Shown here in pieces: positions 53,876 to 64,000 of a stretch of 64,000 nt of DNA. Position 1 is the first letter of the stretch; every line of letters starts with the position of its first letter. The notes under the pieces were generated by a model. It saw nothing but the letters and a program-made list of their open reading frames with translations. It did not search any database and was not told the origin of the DNA. This DNA is from Inonotus obliquus (lineage: Eukaryota; Basidiomycota; Agaricomycetes; Hymenochaetales; Hymenochaetaceae), in NCBI GenBank assembly GCA_032164295.1, contig JAJHTX010000009.1:1302001-1366000 (forward strand). Reading direction: 5' to 3'. The position numbers and the translations under genes were made by a program.

Positions 53876-56800
53876 ATGACCCCGGTAAAACCAAATACCG
53901 ATCATCCAAAACTGAGGATATACCTCAGTCAGGGGGGAAGGAGAAACCTACCAATAACAGCAATGATCGACTCAGGATCAGTATTAACAACGATTAGTCC
54001 TAATACCGTCAAACGATATGGACTAGATACAATAAAGAAACAGAATCCTGCCCAAATTAGAAATGCAGATGGAACGCTAACGAATAACGGGTGGAAGGAA
54101 AGCGTTAGAGCATGGGTGGATACCGGAGCATCAAGAGGAAATATGGAACTCGCAGTAGTAGAAACTACAGGAGACAAATTTTTATTAGGAAATGATTGGA
54201 TAGCTAACTATAAGCCAGTCATAAACTGGGAAACGGGTAAGGTAACAACTAAATTTGGAGAAGCCAAATTGTTAGGAACTCGGAATATGATAACGATGGA
54301 AAGGATGGCTCGATATCAACAGAAAAGAAGAAGAAAATCCCGTAAAATTAGATCTCCACTGCGAAGAGACTCCGAAGAAGGGTCCGAATCCGAAGGAGAC
54401 ACGGGATTAACAATAAGGTGGAATACCATGGGAAAGGCAAGCTTAGGGAATTTACCGACACCACCACCAAGGTCCGTACAAACCGCGGTGATTGTGGTGC
54501 CTCCAGAAGGAATACGGCCAACCACACTAACGCCTAAGGATGTTACAGTATTGCCAGCACCAGTAATGCAGTATAGGGAGTCGCAAGAAGGAATCGAATC
54601 CGACCCAGAGGAAGTCGAAGAAGTAGAAGAAACTACGGAAGAAAGGGACGAATTCCAAGAACAAATCTTGAGAAACTTTGGGAAATTAGCTGAAGAACTG
54701 CAAAGACTAGAGGAAACAAATCTCGAAGACCCGCCGAGATCACCAGAAAGAACGGAAATAGCACTCCCAAGCATAGAACAAATAATATCCGGGGAAACAC
54801 CGAGTAAAAGATTACCACCGCAACCACCGCCAAAAATGCACCAAGTAGGGCAAGGCGGAAGTAGAATAACTAGAGAGAGGAAAACGAGTTACCAAAAGGC
54901 CCGGGAAAACAAAACTAAACCAGAAGAGGTGGTATACGACCGAAACATGAGAATAACTGTACAAGTAAACGATCAAAAACCCCAAAACCGAGATTATAGC
55001 CGAAACAGCAGGATGAAAAAGGAAAGGACCGAGCAGGAAACAACCGCAATTAAGAAATTAAATAAGTATAGCAGTATGGCACAAAAGTACTCCCAAGAAA
55101 AGGCAAGGGAACAAGGACGATCACAAATAGGAACGACTAAGCATTGGAAATCCTTGGTGCCTAAAGAGCTATGGGATTTCGGGGAAATATTTAGTGAGAA
55201 CAATTCAAAACGACTACCGAAGCACAATCAATGGGATATGAAAATAGTGTTTAAAGAAGGACAGGAACCAACAGCGAAACGAACCATTTATCCGCTAACG
55301 CCACTAGAACAAAAGGCAGTGGAAGAATTCATAGAAGACAATTTGGCAAAAGGATGGATCAGGAGATCCACTTCAAAGTACGCAATGCCGGTATTCTTCG
55401 TCGGAAAGAAGGATGCAGGGGCAAGAATGGTAATAGATTACCGACCAGTAAATGCAGTTTGTGAAGTAGATCAATACCCGATACCCATTATGCACACGCT
55501 ACCCGACAATTTGGGAAAGGCCAAATGGTTCACCACGCTAGACCTTCGATCAGGATACAATAATATACGAATCCAAGAAGGAGACGAACATAAGGCCGCA
55601 TTCCGAACACATAAAGGAGTATTTGAACCATTGGTAATGCAATTCGGAATGATGAATTCGCCAGCAGTCTTTCAACGAGCTATGAACGAACTATTTGGAG
55701 ACATGTTGAACCATGGAGTGATGATTTATCTAGATGACATCATTATCTATGCTGAAACAAAGGAAGAACTGTTACAAAAGACGAGGAAAGTACTAGCTCG
55801 AATACGAAGAGCAGACTTCTATCTGAAACCGGAAAAATGCTTCTTTAACAAGCAAGAATTAGACTACTTAGGATTCATAGTAAATAAGGACGGATTAAAA
55901 ATGGACCCGTACAAGCTCAAAGCAATAGAAGAATGGCCAGTACCGCAAAACAAACGAGATATAAAGAAGTTTACAGGATTTTGTAATTTCTATAGGAAAT
56001 TTGTCAAGGACTATGCAGCAATAGCAAGGCCGATGAAGAAACTAGAATCCAAGAAACAAGCCTTTGTGTGGGGAGAAGAGCAACAAAGGTCGTTTGAAGC
56101 CCTGAAAAAGGCCGTAATCACAGGACCAATACTAAGAAGACCAGACTATGACAAAGCCTTCGTAGTAGAAACAGATGCATCGGACTATGGCATGGGAGCA
56201 GTATTATCACAAGAACACGAAGGAAAATTACATCCTATTGCCTATCTCACGAGATCCTTTACAACAACTGAAAGGAACTGGCCAGTATCCGAAAAGGAAC
56301 TGTACGCAATTGTAATCGCGCTAACTACTTGGAGACACCATTTAGAAGGAGCGAAACATACCATCATGGTACTATGCGACGCGTTGAACCTGAAGACCTT
56401 CATGAAAGCACAACGAGTCGGACGAAAACAGGCCCGATGGGTCACGGACGTACTGAGTAGATATCAATTCAAAATCGATTATCGACCAGGAAGCAAGAAC
56501 ACGAGGGCCGATGCGCTATCCAGGAGATCAGGATATGACGAAGGAAAGAATGATAACAAGGACGTGATCGTATTACCAAGAGAAAGATTCGTCAACCCAA
56601 AAATATTTGATCGACAAGCTAGGAACAGCACGAGCGAGGGAATGGTACCGCCAAACGACAAATTAATGCCCGGACAGGATCGGAAAAGGGATGTATTATA
56701 CACCTTCCACGACTCACCAATGAGCGGACATCCAGGAACAGACAAGACGATAGCGGCCACAGAAGAAATCTATTGGTGGCCGAACATGAAGGAAGAAATT

Positions 56801-58324
56801 AAGGAATATGTTGCCTCATGCCACATTTGTCAAAAGAACAAACCTAGGAGGGGACGAACACAACCACCACTGAAACCATTGGAAATACCAACGGGACCAT
56901 GGAAACATATCACCATGGATTTCATTACAGGACTTCCAGAAAGCGAGGGCTATGATGCGGTGCTAGTGGTAGTAGACCGGTTTTCAAAAATAGCAACGTT
57001 TATTCCCTGTACTAAAGAAACAGACAGTAAGAAAACAGCGAAGATGCTATTGGACCACGTATTCACGAAACACGGACTACCAGAAAGAATTACTAGCGAC
57101 AGAGGCCCACAGTTTACAAGCAACTTTACACAAGAAGTATATAAAGCCATGAATATTGACAATGCGCTTAGCACGGCACATCACCCACAAACAGATGGGC
57201 AAAGCGAAAGAGTAAACCAGGAACTAGAACAATACTTAAGGCATTACGTAAACACAGCGCAAGACAACTGGGCGCAGTACATCCACATGGCAGAGTTTGC
57301 TTATAATAATAGAATACACGCAGCAATAAAGAAGTCACCATTTGAACTCCTTTATGGAAGGAAATTGGAAATATTGCCCATGGGGCAAGCGAACGCACCA
57401 GACGCACAAGAATATATTAAAAAGGTATGGGAGGTACAGAAACAAGCAGAACAAGCGCTGATGGCGTCAAATGAACAAATGAAGAGATACACCGATAAAC
57501 ACAGGAGAGCAGAATTAGAATTCAAGGTAGGAGATAAGGTAATGATAGACGCTAGAAACTACAATATAGTAGTACCCAGCCGAAAGATAGGGCCGAAGAA
57601 TTTAGGACCATACAGAATAATCAAACAACATGGGCCATTAAATTATGAACTAGAATTACCAAAGAAGATGCGCATACATCCAGTATTGTATGCAGGCAAT
57701 CTTATTAAATATCAAGATAGAATAGTAGATGACACCACGGAAGACCAAGAAGTACCTTCGAATCCAGTCGTTGTAGAGGACGACGAATACGAAGTAGAGA
57801 GAGTACTAAATTCAAGGAAAACAGGACGGAAATATTACTTCTTAATCAATTGGAAGGGATACGGGGCAGAACACGACTCATGGGAGCCATTAGGGAACCT
57901 AGGAAACGCCACGGAAAAGATCGAGGAATACTATCAGAAACACCCACAAGCGGAGAAACCAAATTACATCGACGGATGGATTAGAAGGAATAACGAAAAC
58001 GAAGAGAAAGGAAAGCGAACAGCCAGGAGAAGGATGATAAGTACCAGGAACCCGATAAAAATAAAGGATTTCGCGTATGACGAAAACAACCCATTACACA
58101 CCAATCCTAGTGGTTCATCGAGAACGGATAATCTAGAAGAAACATACCAGAGAGCCAAAAGCCCACTATCCAAGGAACAACATTGGGAGGAAGACGACGA
58201 CAACATCAGGATGGATCCTGATCATGCCATAGAAGGAGATAAGGACGGAGGCCGCATCCGGCAAAGAAGTAGACGGTTAACGAAGCGGAAACCTACGGGT
58301 TCACACGAGGAACAGAGTATATAA
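53876..58324 (+). CDS. Pol polyprotein with chromodomain, 1482 aa
   Basis: The frame is open from 53759, overlapping gag; its first ATG is 53876. Domains in order: retropepsin (MIDSGSVLTTIS, Asp near residue 32), a charged linker, RT (MVIDYRPVNAVCEVDQYPIP; WFTTLDLRSGYNNI; YLDD near 618), RNase H (VVETDASDYGMGAVLS; RADALSRRSG), integrase zinc domain (HDSPMSGH to CHICQ, near 945), catalytic D, D, E (TMDFITG; TSDRGPQF; GQSERVN), and a C-terminal chromodomain from about residue 1304 (EYEVERVLNSRKTGRKYYFL; INWKGYGAEHDSWEP). This is the chromovirus layout; the chromodomain guides integration toward marked nucleosomes. The frame is intact across all domains. An acidic/basic tail of about 130 residues follows. 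Confidence 0.96.
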   Translation: MTPVKPNTDHPKLRIYLSQGGRRNLPITAMIDSGSVLTTISPNTVKRYGLDTIKKQNPAQIRNADGTLTNNGWKESVRAWVDTGASRGNMELAVVETTGDKFLLGNDWIANYKPVINWETGKVTTKFGEAKLLGTRNMITMERMARYQQKRRRKSRKIRSPLRRDSEEGSESEGDTGLTIRWNTMGKASLGNLPTPPPRSVQTAVIVVPPEGIRPTTLTPKDVTVLPAPVMQYRESQEGIESDPEEVEEVEETTEERDEFQEQILRNFGKLAEELQRLEETNLEDPPRSPERTEIALPSIEQIISGETPSKRLPPQPPPKMHQVGQGGSRITRERKTSYQKARENKTKPEEVVYDRNMRITVQVNDQKPQNRDYSRNSRMKKERTEQETTAIKKLNKYSSMAQKYSQEKAREQGRSQIGTTKHWKSLVPKELWDFGEIFSENNSKRLPKHNQWDMKIVFKEGQEPTAKRTIYPLTPLEQKAVEEFIEDNLAKGWIRRSTSKYAMPVFFVGKKDAGARMVIDYRPVNAVCEVDQYPIPIMHTLPDNLGKAKWFTTLDLRSGYNNIRIQEGDEHKAAFRTHKGVFEPLVMQFGMMNSPAVFQRAMNELFGDMLNHGVMIYLDDIIIYAETKEELLQKTRKVLARIRRADFYLKPEKCFFNKQELDYLGFIVNKDGLKMDPYKLKAIEEWPVPQNKRDIKKFTGFCNFYRKFVKDYAAIARPMKKLESKKQAFVWGEEQQRSFEALKKAVITGPILRRPDYDKAFVVETDASDYGMGAVLSQEHEGKLHPIAYLTRSFTTTERNWPVSEKELYAIVIALTTWRHHLEGAKHTIMVLCDALNLKTFMKAQRVGRKQARWVTDVLSRYQFKIDYRPGSKNTRADALSRRSGYDEGKNDNKDVIVLPRERFVNPKIFDRQARNSTSEGMVPPNDKLMPGQDRKRDVLYTFHDSPMSGHPGTDKTIAATEEIYWWPNMKEEIKEYVASCHICQKNKPRRGRTQPPLKPLEIPTGPWKHITMDFITGLPESEGYDAVLVVVDRFSKIATFIPCTKETDSKKTAKMLLDHVFTKHGLPERITSDRGPQFTSNFTQEVYKAMNIDNALSTAHHPQTDGQSERVNQELEQYLRHYVNTAQDNWAQYIHMAEFAYNNRIHAAIKKSPFELLYGRKLEILPMGQANAPDAQEYIKKVWEVQKQAEQALMASNEQMKRYTDKHRRAELEFKVGDKVMIDARNYNIVVPSRKIGPKNLGPYRIIKQHGPLNYELELPKKMRIHPVLYAGNLIKYQDRIVDDTTEDQEVPSNPVVVEDDEYEVERVLNSRKTGRKYYFLINWKGYGAEHDSWEPLGNLGNATEKIEEYYQKHPQAEKPNYIDGWIRRNNENEEKGKRTARRRMISTRNPIKIKDFAYDENNPLHTNPSGSSRTDNLEETYQRAKSPLSKEQHWEEDDDNIRMDPDHAIEGDKDGGRIRQRSRRLTKRKPTGSHEEQSI

Positions 58325-58418
58325 AGAAAAGAGTCGCCGACGAGATACCAGTATCCTTATCAATTCCTTTCACCACCGCCATCAAAACCCTAGACACGAG
58401 TACCAACGCCGAACGAAA

Positions 58419-59061
58419 ATGTCGAAAACCGTAGAACTTGTACTCGCGATAGTAGCGTTTGGATTGGTAATCATGATGAGTCTGATAATACAATGGAGAA
58501 TGCAATTTTGGATATGGAGACAGGTGCGCAGTCATTACAATAGAGAGATAGCAACCGTTAACCAGCTATCAGGAATTAAATCACCCGCCTGAAGAAGGCG
58601 TAGACCAAAACCCAATAGCGTTTGCGCACGGAAATGAAGATGAAGATGAAGATGAAGATGAAGATGAAGATGAAGATGACGATTACATCCCGATGCCGTT
58701 CATCCCCTGGCCAACCGAACAACAGATGGCGCAAGAAGGAGAACTATGGGCAAATGTAACAGCGCCCTCAAATGAAGATTGGGGAGACATCTCTACGTGG
58801 GGAGCAAACTGGCCAGCAGCGAACGACCCAGCACACTGGGATCACGAAACGTTTTGGACCGACGACGAGTTTATTTTCGATAACTGGACGCCGGAACAAT
58901 TAAACGAAATCTACGAGATAAGAAGGACCGCGAGAGAACAAATGAGAAACGAGTTAGTAAATCGAGCAGCGCTGGAGAGAGCGCTAGAAGAAGAACAGAA
59001 CGCAGACGACGAAATATGGGTGGACATTCAGTTATGGTCGTCAAATGTAGAAGAATTTTAG
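58419..59061 (+). CDS. Spliced membrane-anchored acidic protein behind pol, 197 aa
   Basis: Exon 1 is 58419-58523 (MSKTVELVLAIVAFGLVIMM and on), containing one hydrophobic membrane segment. It ends at donor GTGCGC. A 49-nt intron (58524-58572) ends in AGCTATCAG. Exon 2 is 58573-59061, in phase. Exon 2 starts ELNHPPEEGVDQNP and runs into an Asp/Glu repeat (GAAGAT units near 58637-58680). A Trp-rich acidic region follows (WGDISTWGANWPAANDPAHW) and then a helical tail. Unspliced, exon 1 reads on for 57 residues. Its position between pol and the 3' LTR is where envelope-like genes sit, but it shows no envelope features such as Cys pairs or glycosylation clusters. Unknown family. Confidence 0.6.
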
Positions 59062-59137
59062 CTCAAAACGGGCTTAAGAATTATGAATAAAGAATATGTG
59101 TCATGCATTCCTTATGATTATGTCAGATGCATTCCTA

Positions 59138-59147
59138 GAAGGGGGAG
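59138..59147 (+). other. Polypurine tract before 3' LTR
   Basis: GAAGGGGGAG abuts the 3' LTR start TGTTAG directly, as expected for the plus-strand primer. Confidence 0.85.
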
Positions 59148-60611
59148 TGTTAGAAAGGTAGTATTATCCATCATTAATAAGCCAATAACTATGAGCGTCC
59201 TACGTTGGATACAAGAACGGTTAGCGGCAGTAATACAAGTACTAGAACAGCCCATCGTTCCCCCGACACCGCGAAGCAATATACTACGATGTTGCAACAC
59301 GTGCCGCCCAGCTAAAGAACTAGCTGGAGGACTAATGCGAGAATTAATCAGAGAGATCACTTACGGAGACATAATGAACGGACAAGCCGACATAATGATA
59401 CGACGTCGATTTGTAGAACTAACCTACGACCCTAACCAACAAATGCAAAAGGCTTATGAAAGGGAGATACGAGTATTATCCTACGACGCCGGATACTTTG
59501 TAATGATGATCGGAATACGAAACGTAGCACAGGAAGGAAGACACGAACGATGCGACGCAGCTATAGTAGACGTCGACATTGCCTACAAGCGAGACCAAGC
59601 CGGAACGAATGAGAGAACTGCATATGCTTGGGGGCATTGGATAATGAATTACATAAGTCGAGGATTACCTTATGGATATACCATAATGGAAATAAAGGTA
59701 GAACAGTACGGCGGAGTAATACACCTACAAGGAGTACAAGGGATAACCCTACAACGCGCCAGGACAACACCAGGATATACACGAGTGCAAACTATTCGAA
59801 ACTGGCTGACTGTACCACGACCGATCCTACCAATACCAACGAGACCCGAAATACAAGAACAGATGACTCAGCAATTACCTAGAATAGCTGAATTGGATCA
59901 AGTGCCGTTACCTACACAAGGATCAAACCTATCTACAAGATGGTACCGCCCACTACACTAAACTAATCAAAGAGAGGCTAGTAACACAGAGGTAGTGAAA
60001 TAAGGAAGGAAGTAAAGAGAAAGCACGGACCAGGTATCATAAAGGAAGAAACAGATAAATGCCATAAACAGTAAGTAACAAGGTAGTAACGTCACACATG
60101 TAAATTAGTATATAAGGAGGCCATCGTAGAGCCGACCTAGCAGTTTAATCCAAGTCAAGGGACCCTACCATAAGTCCCTAAGTTAAATCGTAACATCAAT
60201 TACTTGCGAGCCAGTAAATTACCAGTAGCGACACGGCTGAACTAAACCGATTGTGTGAAATCGAAGTGAAGCTAAAAATATGGATTGCAACTAGATTGTT
60301 CTCCCTATTGTCCGCACGGTACGAGCTACTCACAACGTAGTGCGATTCCCGATATTCCCTTATCGTGAATAACAATCAGTATAACAATCGCGTCTTCACG
60401 CCGACTTAATACTGTACGATTATAGTATCAGGTTCAACTGCAATATTAGTTAGTTGCTGGTTGTTTCAGATCGGATCAGCTACACAGTCCACTAAGGTGA
60501 TTAGCAATTCCATAACCAGTATTGTAGAATTTGGATTAACCCCTCAGACCGAGGAATAAGCCAGATTGGTCCGTCGATCAAGAATCAACGAACCCTCCAC
60601 GGAGATAAACA
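59148..60611 (+). repeat. 3' LTR of chromodomain element
   Basis: It is 1464 bp with the same ends as the 5' LTR. The single difference noticed lies in R/U5 (TATGG versus TACGG at the CpG). Confidence 0.93.
59191..59961 (+). CDS. Second copy of U3-encoded ORF, 256 aa
   Basis: Same start (MSVLRWIQERL) and stop (TRWYRPLH) as the copy in the 5' LTR, with no amino acid change seen. This copy lies within the transcribed part of the element and could be translated from a 3' subgenomic RNA. The frame is also open upstream to 59083 through the polypurine tract, but that part lies outside the LTR. Confidence 0.65.
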   Translation: MSVLRWIQERLAAVIQVLEQPIVPPTPRSNILRCCNTCRPAKELAGGLMRELIREITYGDIMNGQADIMIRRRFVELTYDPNQQMQKAYEREIRVLSYDAGYFVMMIGIRNVAQEGRHERCDAAIVDVDIAYKRDQAGTNERTAYAWGHWIMNYISRGLPYGYTIMEIKVEQYGGVIHLQGVQGITLQRARTTPGYTRVQTIRNWLTVPRPILPIPTRPEIQEQMTQQLPRIAELDQVPLPTQGSNLSTRWYRPLH

Positions 60612-62340
60612 GATTCCTTCCATGACGAAGGTTAAGATCACCCCGTTGATCCGTTCCCTCGGTTGAGAGATTTCCAATGCTATCATCCCCGGTAGTTGAT
60701 TCTGCTCCGATTTCCATTGTGCCACTATGTTGCCAAATAGATTATTGCGTAGTGCTTGATGTTCTCATGTAGCTTCTGCATGTATTGGCCAGTCGAGTTG
60801 TATTGCCACTCGTCGGCATAGCTGGGAATGTATTGATCTTCTTGTCCATGCAATTACACCTGCATTCGCAATGTAGTGTAACCCCCTTCCTGTCCAAACC
60901 GTAACTTCGTGCAAGTATGCATTTAGTGTAGGTGTGAACAATGGTTGAGTTGTTTCTGCAACCGTCGACCAATGGTGGTTGGTTCAAATTGAATACGGGT
61001 CACTTCGAAGCATATGATTGACTGCATCCTCGAGTATCCATGTCTGCAGTAGCCATGCCTCTTCATGGCTACTGCAGACATGGATACTCGAGGATGCAGT
61101 CAATCATATGCTTCGAAGTGACCCGTATTCAATTTGAACCAACCACCATTGGTCGACGGTTGCAGAAACAACTCAACCATTGTTCACACCTACACTAAAT
61201 GCATACTTGCACGAAGTTACGGTTTGGACAGGAAGGGGGTTACACTACATTGCGAATGCAGGTGTAATTGCATGGACAAGAAGATCAATACATTCCCAGC
61301 TATGCCGACGAGTGGCAATACAACTCGACTGGCCAATACATGCAGAAGCTACATGAGAACATCAAGCACTACGCAATAATCTATTTGGCAACATAGTGGC
61401 ACAATGGAAATCGGAGCAGAATCAACTACCGGGGATGATAGCATTGGAAATCTCTCAACCGAGGGAACGGATCAACGGGGTGATCTTAACCTTCGTCATG
61501 GAAGGAATCAGTGGCGATCAGGTGCAAGGAACAGAGATACAGATACCCAACGGATATCGCCGAGCGACGATCTGGCAGACTGGGTTACCTGCCATAGTAC
61601 AGGCAGAACCATATAGGCCCGCCGCTCCGGTGATTGATAATTGAGCTAATCCTATGGAGGGAGGAAGCCCGAGTCAACCGAGGCAGCCGAACGGCCCAGC
61701 AGCACCTGCAGAAGATGAAGACATGGCAGACTGTTCGAGTTGCTGTACATGACATCATAAGGGACATTCGAGAAGGACGGCTGGGGCAGTGCGGAAGGCA
61801 CGGAGCTCCGCACAAGCCACAGGATTGGACGATGATGGCATGATTGCTGTGCATTGACCAGGTATGAAGTCATATCGAAAGTCCTAGAAGGATTGCGGGG
61901 AAGATTGGAGGTGCATCGCCACCCGATTGGAGATTGCAGGGTATCGGACAAGATAGGGGCTGTGCTCAGAAGAATCAGGAGGCTGTGCCCGAGGAAGCCC
62001 GGGTAACTCAATAGATAGAAGCTTCGGGTATAAATAGGCCAAGCGAGGGTGGCTATGTCCCTCAGCAAAATTCTTCTGTACTAGTGAATACAAAGAAGCC
62101 CCACCAAGCTTCTCTTCTTCGCTACCACTCTTATCATCGGTACTAGTGTCTGGCCGGTCCCTTGACCCCGACTAAGTACTGTTGCTACCCCGCTCTACAA
62201 AGCACCGCCTCACACTTCCCATCGCTTATCAAGACGGACTGCGAATATTGCCAGAGTGAGTGGACTTGGTCTGGTGCGTCGATCGTGTTGATCAGTCGAT
62301 CAATATCGGTCTGCTGATCCGATCCGCACTGGTCCTAACA

Positions 62341-63480
62341 GAGAGGGCGGTGGGCGGGCAATAGGCAGGCAATGAGAGGGTACGGGAGCAGTCATGATAG
62401 AAGGTGCAACTGCGGCGGCTAGAGCGGGCATCCATTCTGCTATTGCAGGGGCAGCATTTGGTGTCGGCTTGAGCTACTAACAGGTAAGAAAATATTAATG
62501 TCGCAGAGATGGACCAGTACCACAAGAACGATGAAGTCTGTTTTCTTGATATTGTAAGACTTGATGGACTCCCTGTTCTGGAGTATCCCACCTGTATATA
62601 TGTTACATAGAGTTAAGTACCAAGTCTTTAAAGACGCACCGGAGTAAATCAGTTTCTGCAGGTCAACTGCATCGTGTTCCGGTTGGTCTTCAAATATTTT
62701 TCATTTAACATCCGCCACCTCAATACAATCTTCTCATCCAAATTGATCTACGGAACCAGTCCGTAAGGAATCAATTAATAGCACAATTGAGATGGTTGAC
62801 CTCGAAGACCTTTCCTTGCAAAGTTTTGATTGTGAGTTTGATCATGTCGTGTTCAGAGAGGAGAAAGGAAGCTTACATAAGAGTAAGATGCACCATTATG
62901 CCTGACTAAGCATCTATATTTGGTAATGTCACACCCAATGGAGTGCGGAACCTTAAATACCTCTCTCGTTCCTACCTACCATTCGCGGGACAAGCAATGA
63001 CCGCATTAGACGGATAGCAACGTTCATCAAGTATAATATGGATCAAGACTCATGCAGGCATTAGTCGAAGACGCAAAGCCCAAGTTCTCCCATCGTGCTC
63101 AATTGGTTGGTCTCGTAAATCTGTTCGTCCTCTCAACCAATACCCACCACTTGTTCTTCTGATGCGATTCGAAGCGCTCAGCATCAATGTCGGTACTCTC
63201 GATGTTCAACTGGATATTCTTCCGCGACCCCTTAGTTATATTGATTCGGGCCCCGGCAAGGACAAGTCTGGCACACTTTCCATTGTGGAGTCATTTCGTT
63301 CCTCATTTTCTGCAGTTTCGAAACCATCCTATCTCAGCATGAAGGACGTATCTTCATTTCCACGCTTTGCTAGAAACTAGTTCTATTCCAAGAAACGACC
63401 ATCTCCTCGTCGTGACAGATCCATAAGTCCCGCTGCAATGACTCTCCAGCCCCTTCTCGCAAGACCCCGGCTATCTTGAA
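62341..63480. other. Intergenic stretch right of palindrome
   Basis: Nothing definite is seen in the first 0.8 kb. A short frame at 63162-63380 (EALSINVGTLDVQLDI; FRSSFSAVSKPSYLSMKD) lies directly before the cyclin fragment in the same direction and may be its decayed N-terminal, disordered part. Confidence 0.4.
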
Positions 63481-64000
63481 AGCTGAGCTGCAGCAGATAC
63501 GACACTGCAAGGCTCAACTAGCTGCCTTCAGGAGAGAAGACTCTTATGTTGAGGAAGAATACTGCGAAGAGATATGCTGTTATATGCGAGAAATGGAGGT
63601 CGGTCGTTGAAAAGTGACCTATTTAAACAAGTCGCTCCCGTTCTAAATGTCAAGTGTCAATGCATAGGACCACACAATGGGCTCTGCTTCAGCCATGGAT
63701 CAGCAACCAAATCAAATGCGCCATGTGGCCTTGTCTTGTCGACGTTCTTATTGTGATTCATTTCACCTTCCGACTTCGTTCTGAGACTCTTTACCTTACC
63801 ATGAACATCGTCGACCGATACATTTTGCGTCGTATCTTGTACACGAAGCATTACCAATTAGTTGGCTGTGTGGCGTTGCAGATAGCAGCAAAATTTGAGG
63901 ATGCGAAAGAACGCATGCCAACTTCAACCGACCTGGTTGGGATTTGCCTTGATACCTATGACGAATCTACCTTCATCCAGATGGAAGTACACGTTCTTGC
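63481..64000 (+). pseudogene. Cyclin-box gene fragment, probably decayed, cut by window end
   Basis: The protein in pieces is VEEEYCEEICCYMREMEV, an intron-like stretch, MDQQPN, then in a shifted frame PCLVDVLIVIHFTFRLRSET, LYLTMNIVDRYILRR, KHYQLVGCVALQIAAKFEDA and TYDESTFIQMEVHVL. This matches the cyclin N-terminal box of B-type/mitotic cyclins, regulators of the cyclin-dependent kinase, landmark by landmark. Between MDQQPN (near 63700) and PCLVD the frame shifts, equal to a 2-nt loss or 1-nt gain. Several conserved residues (the W-H-M-R core before PCLVD) are changed. It is best read as a pseudogene next to the transposon nest; a sequencing error or short intron is an alternative. Confidence 0.65.

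Larger units (their letters stand above)
49306..60611 (+). mobile_element. Chromodomain Ty3/gypsy element with accessory genes, 11.3 kb
   Basis: The two LTRs are each 1464 bp with one difference noticed (50439 C versus 60281 T). They are flanked by TSD GATTC (49301-49305 and 60612-60616). Contents: a U3 ORF, TATA box, a very long ATG-free leader, a spliced coding region, gag, pol with chromodomain, a spliced membrane/acidic ORF, a polypurine tract and the 3' LTR with a second U3 ORF. LTR identity says the insertion is recent. A gag nonsense codon suggests this copy is not fully active. Confidence 0.93.
48470..62340. mobile_element. Giant palindromic element, arms 1277 bp, split by a retroelement
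   Basis: It begins TGTTAGGACCAGTGCGG and ends with the exact complement. Left arm: 48470-49305 plus 60617-61057. Spacer: CCTCTT, 61058-61063. Right arm: 61064-62340. Both arms are exactly 1277 bp once the inserted element and one copy of its GATTC target are removed. I found one substitution, near 49186. Outward-facing TATA-like boxes (GGGTATAAATAGG near 62028 and its mirror) and TG/CA ends suggest LTR-retroelement ancestry. I see no clear short target duplication; imperfect GGCAGGCAAT-containing direct repeats lie close to both ends. Confidence 0.8.

Noticed and set aside
61134..61379. Identical frames on opposite strands at 60742-60987 and 61134-61379, and 48717-49225 versus 61585-62093
   Set aside because: They are mirror copies produced by the palindrome; no family recognised and no conserved motif.
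48470..62340. Palindrome as a sequencing or assembly fold-back artefact
   Set aside because: One arm alone contains a complete retroelement with its own target duplication, so the arms have separate histories.

Overview
The window is nuclear DNA of a filamentous basidiomycete, most likely an agaricomycete. Supporting signs are genes split by many introns of about 50-60 nt with GT/GC-AG borders, a fungal-type eEF1B-gamma, an alpha-L-rhamnosidase-like hydrolase, an aryl-alcohol-dehydrogenase-type aldo-keto reductase, F-box proteins with the family look common in Agaricomycetes, and a dense load of Ty3/gypsy elements. No tRNA, rRNA, CRISPR or prokaryotic feature was seen.

Layout. 1-28.7 kb is the host gene part: a partial minus-strand gene at the left edge; a microsatellite-rich gap; a minus-strand gene with two RanBP2-type zinc fingers (3989-9162), one finger completed by a 36-nt microexon; a gene-poor stretch carrying a 499-bp PIF/Harbinger-type MITE; eEF1B-gamma (minus); a GH78-like secreted hydrolase (plus); a Golgi pH regulator homologue (minus); two F-box proteins; an aldo-keto reductase. 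For eEF1B-gamma, GH78, GPHR, the second F-box gene and the reductase I derived complete, phase-consistent exon sets.

28.9-62.3 kb is a nest of mobile DNA. A 694-bp hAT-type MITE comes first. Then an 18.3-kb compound Ty3/gypsy unit (29912-48186) has two outer LTRs of exactly equal ungapped length (1431 bp), a 5-bp target duplication, a different LTR in the middle, a gag-pro-pol with a canonical -1 frameshift site, and an antisense spliced gene for a polyglutamine zinc-cluster protein. A 528-bp solo LTR sits inside its right LTR. Next is a 2.56-kb near-perfect palindrome (48470-62340, arms 1277 bp, 6-nt spacer), whose left arm was later split by an 11.3-kb chromodomain Ty3/gypsy element (49306-60611; LTRs 1464 bp each, TSD GATTC). 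The right edge holds a decayed cyclin-box gene.

The most unusual system is the 11.3-kb element. It has a 256-aa ORF wholly inside its U3 region. From the TATA box to 52609 (about 2.3 kb) there is no ATG on the sense strand. A 49-nt intron there, when removed, creates an in-frame AUG. A second 49-nt intron joins a membrane segment to an acidic tail behind pol. The second candidate system is the 18.3-kb element: its own zinc-cluster protein and a body packed with CGGTA/TACCG words suggest an element-encoded DNA-binding protein acting on dispersed sites. Both mechanisms are inference; the sequence facts behind them are given with positions.
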